DNA of 64,000 bases from Bacteroidota bacterium (GTDB lineage: Bacteria; Bacteroidota; Bacteroidia; Chitinophagales; Saprospiraceae), in the NCBI GenBank assembly GCA_017857395.1, contig JAFMDF010000003.1, positions 22,897 through 86,896 of the forward strand, read 5' to 3'. Positions 8,448-18,106 of this stretch are shown one piece after another. Each line of letters begins with the position of its first letter. Within the stretch, counting starts at the first letter, position 1. The notes beneath the pieces are model-generated. The model saw only the letters and a list, made by a program, of their open reading frames with translations, was not told where the DNA came from and did not search any database. The position numbers were made by a program, and so were the translations under genes.

Positions 8448-11318
8448 ATGTTTAGAGAAATACTACAAATTAGGTTAAGACTATGCGTGTGCTTATATGT
8501 GATGATATGGGCCAATTTCGTATATGGGCAATCAAACCTAACTAATCCTACAGTCATATTTTGTGGTAAAATTACACAAGCAGATTCTAGTCAAGATATT
8601 ACACTGCGTTTTTATAAAGACTTTCTCACCTTTGAAGAAATAACCTATTCTGCTCCAATAATTAATGATTCTTTTTATTTAAAAATTCCATTCAAAGAAA
8701 ATACTTCGGGCTTTATTGCTTTAGGAAGCATCAATGTGCCTGTTTTTATTGAAAAATCGGATAGCATCTATGTTCAATCAGTCGCCAATTCGTTTGCAGA
8801 TTCGCTGACTTATAAGGGAAAGGGGAGCTTAGCCAATAATTATTTAAAGCAAACTTTTTTAATTTTTGATGCGAATGATGCCAAGAAAATAGCGAATGGA
8901 ATGGCAAAGAATACCGCCACAGGATACCAAAAATTATTAAGCGATTATAAGCAACAAAAATTAGCTTTTTTAGATACTTTTTTAGTCCAAAGAGACACTC
9001 AGTTTACAAAGCCTTTTAAGGAATATGTATTGGCAGATATTAATTATTGGTGGGGGCAAAATTTAATGCGTTATCGGGCGGAACATCCTGCTTCTGACGT
9101 ATTACCGGTTTCGTTGAATTTATCTGAAGCGTATTTTAAATTTATGGATACGCTTGATTTAAATAATGAAGCAGCTTTAAATAATGTCAATTACCTTTTT
9201 TATTTAGAGCAATATACGGCCTGGAGACAAGAAAGAATTGCTAAAGGCAAACTTCAATTTAAAAATGTAGCGGAAACCAAAAAAGAATTGATTAAAGTGA
9301 AAATGGTGGAAACTTTTGGCCAAGTGTTGATTGATAGTTTAGAAGTCAGAAAGGAAGCTCATGATGAGTTATCTAGTTTCTTCAAATTGGAACGTGGCTC
9401 AGAAGTACTTTATCTACAAGATATAACCAGCGATCGTTTTGCTTATCCCTTTGAAGGTAAAAGATACCGAGATAAATTTTTAAAAATTGAATTGCCAGAT
9501 GGGCGTAAAGGTTGGGTATTCAGAGGCGGTATTAATCTAAAACAAAAGGTCGTATATACTAAAAAGTGGGTAGCAATTCCTGACCCTCGTCCTGAATTGA
9601 TGCGAAATTTTAAATATGCTAATTTTAAGGGAAAAGTTATGCATTATACCATTGCAAAGGATTTGTATTGGGAGGTATTAAAAAAAGATAAAAAAGACAA
9701 TGCACTGCTTAAAGATTATTTAGATAAAGCTGAAGACAATACTTATACAAATATTCTGAGAAGGGCTTACGTCGCCATGGAAAAAGATACAAATAATATT
9801 ATTGCTAATGGAACTAATTTGCCCATACCACAAGCAGCATCTATTGAAATAAAAGATAGCACAAAGCAAATAGTTGGTCTACTAAAAGAAATTACTACTC
9901 AAACGGCTACGAATTTAATGCAGAAAAAAGAAAGCGATGAAAAGCCCATTGTAGTTAAAAAGAAAGTAGAAGAAATAGTGATTAGTCCTCCTGATTTTAG
10001 CAAATACGTTAGGATTACCTCTCTAGATGGAAAAACCAATAGAGCAACTGGAAATCGACCAGAAATTATTATTAATACGAACCCACTCCTTAGAGAAGAA
10101 ACTACTTTTCTATTTCCTAATCAGATAGATACAGATTTTCATTTTGATATTCCTTTAAAGTCTAGCACTACGGCAACCATTAAATTAGGAAAACAAAGCA
10201 TCGACTTATACCTCCAGCCAGCTTATAACTTAAAAATAACCATTGACGGGAATGATTTGTACCAAAATTTGACCTTTTCGGGGAATGGTAGCAAAATTAA
10301 TAATTACCTCGTAACGGCTGCAAAATTATTTAGGCATGTCGAATTAGAACTAGAAACAAATATTAGGTATGCGGAGCCAGCTGCATTTAAAACTTTTTTA
10401 AATAAAATAAGAGCCGAGAAATTACAATTTTTAAGAACCTATTTGCAAGGCCATACGCTCTCGACAGAGGTAATAAAATATGCACATGCAGACATAAATT
10501 ATTGGTATGCTTTTAATTTAATGAATTACCCTTATGAGCATCCAATTTTTCAAAACCAACCAGCGCCAATGCCTGTTCCAGCCGATTATTATGATTTTAC
10601 GGAAGAGATAGATTTAAATAACGCTGGGGCTTTGCCCAATAAATATTATATATACTACCTACAAGATTATTTAAGTTTTCAAACGGCTAAGCTAGAAAAT
10701 AAAGGTAAATCTAGATTTGAATTAGCCGATAAATACTTAAAAGGTAAACCGCTCTATTTTTATAAAGCGTTACAGCATTCCGTTAATGTAAAACGGCTAA
10801 ATAATGTATTAGCAGAACAGGCAGCTTATGAATTTATAGATAATTGTCCTTATAAATTATACGGTGAATTTGTGAAATTAGCCTACCATGAAAGTAGAGG
10901 AATCGTAGCAGGAATGGATGCACCTGAGTTTGAATTGGTGGACGCTAATGGTGAAAATGTTAAATTATCTGATTATAAAGGTAAAGTTGTTTTTTTAGAT
11001 TTTTGGGCGACTTGGTGCAAACCATGCCTTAGATTAGTTCCTGCGCATCAAAAATTGCAAGACCAGTTTAAAAATGATAATGTTGTGTTTTTATATGTTT
11101 CTACAGATAGGAATTCAAATAGCTGGAAAAACTATGTAAGCAAAGGGACTTTTCCTGGCAAACATTTATTGGCAGACACTAAATTGATAACCCGATATAA
11201 AGTAGAAACATTACCCTATAGTTTGCTAATTGATACGGAAGGAAAAATTGTTTGGCACCATATCGGAGGTTTTAGTGTTCAGCGCACAACTCAACGCATT
11301 TTAGAATTGCTGCAATAA
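8448..11318 (+). CDS. Large exported TlpA-like protein with internal duplication
   Basis: About 956 residues from the ATG at 8448 (the track start at 8418 is a TTG 10 codons earlier; MFREILQ gives the better signal peptide, cleaved near VYG). Two homologous units of about 250-300 residues are visible, at roughly 35-300 and 516-810. Each has a beta-rich part like the N-terminal domain of Bacteroidota TlpA proteins (DUF4369 type) and then a helical part. They share ADINYWW..NLM.Y..EHP and ADINYWY..NLM.Y..EHP, then LDLNNEAAL and IDLNNAGAL. Between them is an SH3-like segment (about 314-385, DGRKGWVFRGGI). The C-terminus is a thioredoxin domain (about 822-956) with active site WATWCKPC. Probably periplasmic; substrate unknown. 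Confidence 0.8.
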   Translation: MFREILQIRLRLCVCLYVMIWANFVYGQSNLTNPTVIFCGKITQADSSQDITLRFYKDFLTFEEITYSAPIINDSFYLKIPFKENTSGFIALGSINVPVFIEKSDSIYVQSVANSFADSLTYKGKGSLANNYLKQTFLIFDANDAKKIANGMAKNTATGYQKLLSDYKQQKLAFLDTFLVQRDTQFTKPFKEYVLADINYWWGQNLMRYRAEHPASDVLPVSLNLSEAYFKFMDTLDLNNEAALNNVNYLFYLEQYTAWRQERIAKGKLQFKNVAETKKELIKVKMVETFGQVLIDSLEVRKEAHDELSSFFKLERGSEVLYLQDITSDRFAYPFEGKRYRDKFLKIELPDGRKGWVFRGGINLKQKVVYTKKWVAIPDPRPELMRNFKYANFKGKVMHYTIAKDLYWEVLKKDKKDNALLKDYLDKAEDNTYTNILRRAYVAMEKDTNNIIANGTNLPIPQAASIEIKDSTKQIVGLLKEITTQTATNLMQKKESDEKPIVVKKKVEEIVISPPDFSKYVRITSLDGKTNRATGNRPEIIINTNPLLREETTFLFPNQIDTDFHFDIPLKSSTTATIKLGKQSIDLYLQPAYNLKITIDGNDLYQNLTFSGNGSKINNYLVTAAKLFRHVELELETNIRYAEPAAFKTFLNKIRAEKLQFLRTYLQGHTLSTEVIKYAHADINYWYAFNLMNYPYEHPIFQNQPAPMPVPADYYDFTEEIDLNNAGALPNKYYIYYLQDYLSFQTAKLENKGKSRFELADKYLKGKPLYFYKALQHSVNVKRLNNVLAEQAAYEFIDNCPYKLYGEFVKLAYHESRGIVAGMDAPEFELVDANGENVKLSDYKGKVVFLDFWATWCKPCLRLVPAHQKLQDQFKNDNVVFLYVSTDRNSNSWKNYVSKGTFPGKHLLADTKLITRYKVETLPYSLLIDTEGKIVWHHIGGFSVQRTTQRILELLQ

Positions 11319-11406
11319 AACTCCTTTGTTTTCTTAAACTATTTAACCTTAATTCCCGTACGTATATATGCTGCAGCGGGGTAACAATCGGACTTTAAAT
11401 ATTAAG

Positions 11407-11495
11407 AATTGTTTTATTGTTATATGGCTATACTTTGATAAACAAACCTTCCTGTTCTGATAACAATAAAACAATATAGCCATGTAACCATTAAG
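11407..11495. repeat. Compound palindrome (family A copy 3)
   Basis: A 15-base perfect inverted repeat (ATTGTTTTATTGTTA about 11408 with TAACAATAAAACAAT about 11461) overlaps a second pair (ATGGCTATA with TATAGCCAT). The two pairings cross, so they could be alternative folds. The right arm holds the full family word on the minus strand. It lies about 90 bases after the gene stop. Confidence 0.7.
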
Positions 11496-11566
11496 CAGTA
11501 TAACAACTTAACCCAATTGATTTAGTTATTAAAATAGACCATAGAACAACACACAATGAGAAAAGT

Positions 11567-13603
11567 ATGAGTGCCAGATTTTATCCCATTTTCATTATTA
11601 TTATCTTCTTTTTTACCTTACCCAATATTGGTAATACGCAAAAAAAATTATCAAAAGCTCAACAAGTTGAATTTTTAAATGCCTTCCAATCAGGAGATGA
11701 ATTCCTAGTTAAAAAGAAATACGAAAAAGCAAAAAAATCCTTTGAGAAAGCGATTGCGCTTAAACCTCAAACGGCGGCGGTCTATCGACGTTTGGGGGTG
11801 GTTCATGAACTGCTCAAAGAGTATGGCCAAGCCGCTGAATATTTTGAAACAGCAATAGAAATTAACCCTAAACTTTCTAGGGCTCTGTATTTTCAATCCG
11901 GAGAAATGTTGATGAAAATTGAAAATTATTCGAAGGCAAAAGAGCGATTAAAAGAGTATGAAAATTTTCAGAAGTTAGCTCCAGAATCTTTTGATAATGG
12001 GGAACTAGAATTGAGTACAGAAAATTATTATAATACACTCCTAAAGAGTTACCTAGCTAATTGCACGTTTGCTGCCCATAAAACAGACTTTATTAATGTT
12101 GAAATGAAAAATTTGGGGCCTAAAATTAATTCTGAGCTAGATGATTTGTTCCCCTATATTGCAAATAATGAAAGTTGGATGTTTTACACGCGAAATGTGC
12201 CAATTTATGGAGGAGAAGACCAATTGATGTATAGTACTGCAGAAAATGGAGGATGGGCGAAAAGTAAAACATTGTTGGATAAAAAAATGCGAGAAGAATT
12301 TAATCAAGGAATGGGGAAAATTAGCCGAGATGAAAAAGTGATGTTTTTTCCAGTTTATGATAGAGCAGACGAAGGGAACGACTGTAATATTATGAAGGCA
12401 AATATGCACCGAGATGCGATTCTTGATATTAATAAATTGGGAGAAGAAATAAATTCTCCTTATTGGGAAAGTCAACCCACCGTTAATTGCGAAGGTAAAT
12501 CGCTCTACTTTGTGAGTGACCGACCAGGAGGAATTGGTGGTAAAGATATTTGGGTCAGTCATTTACAGGAAAATGGGAAATGGACAAATGCTATTAATTT
12601 AGGAGATAAAATTAACACGGAAATGGATGAAGAATCTCCTTTTATCGCCGATGATAATACGACTTTGTTTTTTACATCAAATGGACATCCAGGGTATGGG
12701 AGGACAGATATATTTTATTCCAAATTCAGTGAGAATAGCGAATGGGGGACGCCTCAAAATATGGGAAAACCAATTAATTCTTCAGCTGATGAGCTAAGTT
12801 TTTTTATGACTGCCAGAGGGGATACGGGATATATTGCCTCTAATAGAGAAGGAGGATACGGTAACTTTGATATTTATCAATTCAGCATTCCTGCAAAAAA
12901 AGATTTTGAAGAAATTGCTTATATAAAAGGAAAGGTAATGGACGCAATAACCAAAGAGCCCATAGAATCGGTGGTATACATTGGTGAAAAAGGAAATTAT
13001 CCAACGGATGAGGCAGGTAATTTTTTTGTATGTCATCCATCTCTAAGTAAATTGCAGGTTTTGGTATCTGAAAGAAAATATTACGATTTTGAAAATGCTT
13101 TTGTCTTAGATAATTGGAATTCCGAAGGGTTTGTGGAATTAAATATATATTTGCGCCCATTAAGCGAGCCATTAGGTTTGGAAACACTAGATTCAAAAGT
13201 AATCTCTAAATCTGCCAAGCCAGAAGAAATTAAAACTAATCAGGTAAAAATTAATAAAAGTGAGTTACCAACAGAGAAACTTTATGCTACTTCTGATGTT
13301 TACTTTTACTTTGATGATTTTTCGCTGACGCAGGAGGCTAGATATAATATGGACCGACTAATTGAAGATTTGGATAAAGACCAATTAGCTTTAATTATAA
13401 TTGAAGGATTTGCAGATCAAATTGGAACAGATGATTATAATATGAGGCTATCAGAAAAGCGTGCAATAGAGGTAGCAGATTATTTTAAATCTAAAGGATA
13501 TACCAATTTAAGGGTAAAATATAAAGGATATGGAGAGACACGGAATTCCTTTATATATTCCAGAAATAGGAAAGTTGAAATACATGTTTATTATAAGATT
13601 TGA
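11567..13603 (+). CDS. PorE-like TPR/PD40/OmpA protein
   Basis: A 678-residue exported protein. After a signal peptide (to about 24) come TPR repeats (30-150, AVYRRLGVVHELLKEYGQAAEYFETAI). These are followed by a PD40 beta-propeller (190-430) with repeated LYFVSDRPGGIGGKDIW-like strands, a carboxypeptidase-regulatory-like domain (about 452-540) and an OmpA C-terminal peptidoglycan-binding domain (575-678, IEGFADQIGTDDYNMRLSEKRA). This order is that of PorE, the peptidoglycan-anchored T9SS component of Porphyromonas gingivalis, but Bacteroidota genomes carry many paralogues. A T9SS or gliding role is therefore plausible rather than proven. T9SS cargo genes lie 2 kb downstream. Confidence 0.85.
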   Translation: MSARFYPIFIIIIFFFTLPNIGNTQKKLSKAQQVEFLNAFQSGDEFLVKKKYEKAKKSFEKAIALKPQTAAVYRRLGVVHELLKEYGQAAEYFETAIEINPKLSRALYFQSGEMLMKIENYSKAKERLKEYENFQKLAPESFDNGELELSTENYYNTLLKSYLANCTFAAHKTDFINVEMKNLGPKINSELDDLFPYIANNESWMFYTRNVPIYGGEDQLMYSTAENGGWAKSKTLLDKKMREEFNQGMGKISRDEKVMFFPVYDRADEGNDCNIMKANMHRDAILDINKLGEEINSPYWESQPTVNCEGKSLYFVSDRPGGIGGKDIWVSHLQENGKWTNAINLGDKINTEMDEESPFIADDNTTLFFTSNGHPGYGRTDIFYSKFSENSEWGTPQNMGKPINSSADELSFFMTARGDTGYIASNREGGYGNFDIYQFSIPAKKDFEEIAYIKGKVMDAITKEPIESVVYIGEKGNYPTDEAGNFFVCHPSLSKLQVLVSERKYYDFENAFVLDNWNSEGFVELNIYLRPLSEPLGLETLDSKVISKSAKPEEIKTNQVKINKSELPTEKLYATSDVYFYFDDFSLTQEARYNMDRLIEDLDKDQLALIIIEGFADQIGTDDYNMRLSEKRAIEVADYFKSKGYTNLRVKYKGYGETRNSFIYSRNRKVEIHVYYKI

Positions 13604-13679
13604 AATGAGTATAAATCAATAGATAAGTAGAGTTATTAGAGAAATTTGTTAAAATACCTAACCATTCAATACCAAGATT

Positions 13680-15311
13680 ATGTCAAATGCTATCTTTCAA
13701 GTACCTGTACCTAAAAACGAGAAAGTACTTAGTTATCAACCGGGGTCTCCCGAGAGAAAAGCAGTAAAAGCGGCACTTAAAGATTTAAAGTCTAAGGAAA
13801 TTGAGATTCCGATGACCATTAACGGGAAAAAGGTGAAAACTGGAAATCTTATATCTATGCACCCGCCCCATGAAATAGCACATACCCTAGGGCATTTTCA
13901 CCAAGGGGATAAAAAGCATGTTAAAGCAGCGATTAATGCGGCATTATCTGCTAAAGAAGCATGGGAAAATATGCCTTGGCAAGATAGAGCGGCTATTTTT
14001 TTAAGAGCAGCAGATTTATTAGCAGGGCCATTTCGGGCTAAAATGAATGCAGCTACGATGTTGGCGCAATCAAAGAATGTTTATCAAGCAGAAATTGATG
14101 CAGTGGCTGAATTCTGCGATTTTCTACGTTTTAATGTACAGTATATGACCGAAATATACCAACAACAACCGATGAGTGTTGATGGTATTTGGAATCGACT
14201 AGAGTATAGAGCCTTAGAAGGATTTGTTTTTGCCATTACTCCTTTTAATTTTACTTCTATTGCTGGTAACTTATGTGCAGCGCCTGCTTTAATGGGGAAT
14301 ACGATTGTCTGGAAACCAGCGGATAGTCAAATTTATTCTGCGGAAGTGGTCATGGAAGTTTTTGAAGCGGCAGGCTTGCCGCCGGGCGTTGTTAATTTAA
14401 TCTTTGCGGATGGTCCAGAGGCAGGAAAAGTAATTTTTAATCATCCTGATTTTGCAGGATTACATTTTACTGGAAGTACTAAAGTGTTCCAAAGTTTATG
14501 GCAAACAATCGGTAATAATATTTCAAAGTATAGAAGTTACCCAAGAATTGTTGGAGAAACGGGAGGTAAAGATTTTGTAGTAGCGCATGCCTCTGCTAAC
14601 CCGAAACAAGTTGCCACTGCCTTATCTAGAGGCGCTTTTGAATTCCAAGGCCAGAAATGCTCCGCAGCAAGTAGAGCTTATATTCCTAAAAGTATTTGGA
14701 AATCAGTCAAGAAGCATTTGTTGGCAGATTTGGCTAGCTTTAAAATGGGGAATCCTGAGAATTTCACCAATTTCATCAACGCTGTTATTGATGAGCGATC
14801 TTTTGATAAAATTAGTGGATATATAGAACGGGTAAAAAAAGATAAAGACGCTATAATTATTGCTGGAGGAAAATCCGATAAATCTAAAGGGTATTTTATA
14901 GAACCTACAGTAATTGTTACCACAAATGATCAGTATTTAACCCTTTGTGAAGAAATATTTGGGCCAGTTTTAACAATTTTTGTCTACAATGATAAAAATT
15001 ACGAAAAAATGCTTAACATTGTGGATAATACTTCCCCCTACGCACTAACAGGTGCTATTTTTTCCAACGACCGATATGCAACTTTAAAAGCAAATAAATT
15101 ACTTAAGCATGCTGCTGGTAATTTTTATATAAATGATAAGCCAACAGGAGCAGTAGTAGGACAGCAACCATTTGGTGGCGCTAGAGGATCAGGAACAAAT
15201 GATAAAGCAGGCTCAATATTAAATTTATATCGGTGGGTTTCCCCACGTACTATAAAAGAAAATTTTAATCCTCCAATGGATTATCGATATCCATTTATGG
15301 AGGCAAAGTAA
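13680..15311 (+). CDS. pruA: L-glutamate gamma-semialdehyde (1-pyrroline-5-carboxylate) dehydrogenase
   Basis: An aldehyde dehydrogenase of 543 residues matching the single-function ALDH4 form. It oxidises glutamate semialdehyde to glutamate with NAD, the second step of proline degradation. Visible are the NAD-binding LHFTGSTKVFQ region, the general base in GETGGKD, and the nucleophile in EFQGQKCSAASRAY (Cys at about 327). EEIFGPVLTIFVY and QPFGGARGSGTNDKAG are the C-terminal marks. No proline dehydrogenase gene is adjacent. The gene is followed by a strong terminator. Confidence 0.95.
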   Translation: MSNAIFQVPVPKNEKVLSYQPGSPERKAVKAALKDLKSKEIEIPMTINGKKVKTGNLISMHPPHEIAHTLGHFHQGDKKHVKAAINAALSAKEAWENMPWQDRAAIFLRAADLLAGPFRAKMNAATMLAQSKNVYQAEIDAVAEFCDFLRFNVQYMTEIYQQQPMSVDGIWNRLEYRALEGFVFAITPFNFTSIAGNLCAAPALMGNTIVWKPADSQIYSAEVVMEVFEAAGLPPGVVNLIFADGPEAGKVIFNHPDFAGLHFTGSTKVFQSLWQTIGNNISKYRSYPRIVGETGGKDFVVAHASANPKQVATALSRGAFEFQGQKCSAASRAYIPKSIWKSVKKHLLADLASFKMGNPENFTNFINAVIDERSFDKISGYIERVKKDKDAIIIAGGKSDKSKGYFIEPTVIVTTNDQYLTLCEEIFGPVLTIFVYNDKNYEKMLNIVDNTSPYALTGAIFSNDRYATLKANKLLKHAAGNFYINDKPTGAVVGQQPFGGARGSGTNDKAGSILNLYRWVSPRTIKENFNPPMDYRYPFMEAK

Positions 15312-15400
15312 CAGTTTTTGTTAAATTAAGGTGGGTAGAGACATCTACCTATTATTAATTACTTTAAAATAGGTGGGAATTTAATTTCCAACTAACTTTT

Positions 15401-15437
15401 GCCCCGCAGTCCTTTGTGACTGCGGGGCTTATTTTTT
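15401..15437 (+). terminator. Rho-independent terminator after pruA
   Basis: A perfect 11-base GC-rich stem (GCCCCGCAGTC with GACTGCGGGGC) and a 6-base loop are followed by TTATTTTTT. It is the strongest GC hairpin in the window and closes the pruA transcript. The rest of the 15312-15605 spacer shows nothing else. Confidence 0.85.
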
Positions 15438-15605
15438 GCCCCTAAATTGACTGCTAACGAACATTTCTTACTAAAAGCGATATTTCCTTTTTTTTATCCC
15501 ATCAAATAATGTAATTTTAGTTTGTCTCACTGTCTTCCGCTGTTAACTTGGATTTCTAAAGCTAATAGAATTCTTGCTTAACTATGGCTAATTGAGAAAC
15601 CATAG

Positions 15606-17990
15606 ATGGTGCAACCTAAAATGGATTATCTAGCACTAAAGAGCGTAAAGAAGAAAAATACCTACTATTGGTTTAATTTTACTGGATTTAAAGAAATATA
15701 CGATTTGGCTATTTTAAGAACAACGATTTTACTGATTTTATTTTTTCTAGGTTCTCTTGAATTGGAAGCTGCACATATCATTGGTGGCGAAATCACCTAT
15801 GTTTGTACTGGAAACGGGAAATATGATTTTACGATGCGGATTTATAGAGATTGTGCTGGGAGTGGAGCTTGTTTTGATTCAGATCAAACTTGTAGTAGGA
15901 CATCCTTGGAAGGTAATATTACCTTTTTTGATGGCATCCAAGTTATAGGAACTCTAGTTTTAGGCCAACCTGAAATAACAAGAATAGAACCTAATTTGAG
16001 TAACCCTTGCTTGATTGCCCCACCTAATGTCTGCGTAGAACAAGGAGTCTATAGGTTTTCGGCTGAATTGGATCTAAACAGTGAAGGCATAACCGTTTCT
16101 TATCAGCGCTGTTGTCGGAATAATACGATTACAAATATTATTAACCCTCGAACCTCTGGATCAACCTATACGACTACTTTATTTCCAATTACGATAGATT
16201 CTTGTAATAGTAGCCCGACTTTCAATGATTTTCCACCTATTGTGATTTGTAGAGGAGAAGACGTAAATTTTGACCATTCTGCTTCTGATATAGATGGGGA
16301 CTCCTTAGTTTATTCTTTTTGTGAGCCTTATTATGGTGGTGGTTGGGACGGAGACCTCAATACTCGCGTCCCTACAGATGCTCCAAATGGGCTTGCACCT
16401 AATCCAGAAACACCACCAGGCTATACAGCAGTTAGGTTTACAAGTGGTTATAGTTTTGCTAAACCGCTTAATATTTTCTCTACTAGAGATGAACCACCAG
16501 TATCAATTGACCCTGTTACTGGGTTGATTTCAGGATTCCCAGGGGTTACGGGTCAATATGTAGTGGGTGTTTGTGTTCGAGCTTATGATAAGAATGGCGT
16601 ATTAATGAATGAAGTGAGGCGGGACTTTCAATTTAATGTAGCAGAATGCCGAAATGGGCTAGTAAGTGATGTAGAAGAAACGGAATTAAGAGATAGGAAT
16701 GGAGAACTGTTATATTATATTAGAATTTGTGGAGACGGAGAGATTATTAATGAAAGTAGGGAAACAAGATTTATAGAGAATCAATTTTGGTCTTTCGATG
16801 TACCAGGAAGTACGATTACTTCTACAAAATTTGATCCGAGCGATTTAGTTTTTCCTGGGGCAGGTCTTTATGATGGTATTTTAATATTGAATAGAGGTTT
16901 TCCCAATTGCACAGATACTGCATTAATTCAAGTGGATATATACCCTGAAGTAGTGGCAGATTTTGATTTTGAGTACGATACTTGTAAAACTAGCCCAGTT
17001 GAGTTTACCAATTTATCCTATTCTGATGCTGGACCAAATGCCCTAAGGGAGCTTAAATGGGAGTTAGACACTTTTGGCAATTCTTTTGATACAGATGTTT
17101 CCTTACAATTTGCTGGGCCGGGGAGATATGACATAACTTTAACGGCGAAAGATTTAAATGAATGTACCCAAAGTATAACTAAAGAGGTCCCTTATTTTCC
17201 TATACCAGAAGTTATTGTTATTGCTCCATCTACGCTAGTAGGTTGTGCACCAGCACCCATTACTTTTGAAAATTTAACGAACCCTATCAATAATGATTAT
17301 GATATAATTTGGGATTTTGGCGATGGAAATATGGGAACAGGAGTTAGCCCAACCCATATTTATGAAGAAGTGGGCATATTTCCCTTAAATATATCGGTTA
17401 CCTCGCCATTCGGTTGTCAAATTGATACAGCTTTTGGCGATTTAATTACTACTTTGCCTAGTCCAATTGCTGATTTTTCTGCGGATGCTTCCGAAGTGAG
17501 TCGATTAAATCCTATTGTCACTTTTATGGATGAATCTATTGATGCGGTACGATGGAATTGGTTATTTGAAGGCTTTGGACTTTCTTTTGAAGAGCATCCT
17601 GTTTATACCTTTAGAGAAAGCGGCAGAAAACAGGTTCGGTTAGTAGTGACTGCCGCTAATGGTTGTACAGATACTACTTTTTCTGAAGTGTTAGTTGTAC
17701 CAGATATTGCCTATAAATTACCAAATGCCTTTACGCCAAATGGAGATGGGGTAAATGATCGTTTTTTTGGCGTTGGAAATGCCGAGGAAGCAGAATCTTT
17801 CCGTTTAACTATTTGGAATAGATGGGGAGAGTTGATTTTTGAAACTGATGACGCCAATGAAGGTTGGAATGGGCAAAAATTTAATACAGGTAAACTAGCG
17901 CCTAATGGTGTTTATGTCGTAGTGGTACAATATGTTAATTATGAAGATGTAATAACAACATTAGACGGATTTGTAACCGTTTTAAGATGA
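15606..17990 (+). CDS. T9SS type B cargo protein with PKD-like repeats, copy 1
   Basis: A 794-residue exported surface protein. The N-terminus is unusually long before the hydrophobic stretch (LRTTILLILFFLG, about residues 38-50), so translation may start later than the ATG used. The mature part opens with AAHIIGGEITYVC and a Cys-rich module (CYS pairs in RDCAGSGACF, YQRCCRNNTI). It then has immunoglobulin/PKD-like beta domains (DIIWDFGDGNMGTGVSPTH) and ends in a gliding-associated type B sorting domain (AFTPNGDGVNDRFFGVG ... FVTVLR). It is exported by the type IX system, likely as an adhesin or polymer-binding protein. A closely similar paralogue follows directly downstream. Confidence 0.8.
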   Translation: MVQPKMDYLALKSVKKKNTYYWFNFTGFKEIYDLAILRTTILLILFFLGSLELEAAHIIGGEITYVCTGNGKYDFTMRIYRDCAGSGACFDSDQTCSRTSLEGNITFFDGIQVIGTLVLGQPEITRIEPNLSNPCLIAPPNVCVEQGVYRFSAELDLNSEGITVSYQRCCRNNTITNIINPRTSGSTYTTTLFPITIDSCNSSPTFNDFPPIVICRGEDVNFDHSASDIDGDSLVYSFCEPYYGGGWDGDLNTRVPTDAPNGLAPNPETPPGYTAVRFTSGYSFAKPLNIFSTRDEPPVSIDPVTGLISGFPGVTGQYVVGVCVRAYDKNGVLMNEVRRDFQFNVAECRNGLVSDVEETELRDRNGELLYYIRICGDGEIINESRETRFIENQFWSFDVPGSTITSTKFDPSDLVFPGAGLYDGILILNRGFPNCTDTALIQVDIYPEVVADFDFEYDTCKTSPVEFTNLSYSDAGPNALRELKWELDTFGNSFDTDVSLQFAGPGRYDITLTAKDLNECTQSITKEVPYFPIPEVIVIAPSTLVGCAPAPITFENLTNPINNDYDIIWDFGDGNMGTGVSPTHIYEEVGIFPLNISVTSPFGCQIDTAFGDLITTLPSPIADFSADASEVSRLNPIVTFMDESIDAVRWNWLFEGFGLSFEEHPVYTFRESGRKQVRLVVTAANGCTDTTFSEVLVVPDIAYKLPNAFTPNGDGVNDRFFGVGNAEEAESFRLTIWNRWGELIFETDDANEGWNGQKFNTGKLAPNGVYVVVVQYVNYEDVITTLDGFVTVLR

Positions 17991-18106
17991 TTATTAAGAA
18001 CTTTAGCCTATCTTGGTTGCTAAAATTGCTATAGGAAACCATACAAAAAAAGGAGCATAAAGAGTAGACTTATTAGCAGGCAAGTCTTTTCTTAAAACGT
18101 ATAATC

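Noticed and set aside
12137-12562. 141-residue minus-strand ORF
   Set aside because: It lies wholly inside the PorE-like gene on the other strand, and its composition is that of an antisense shadow.
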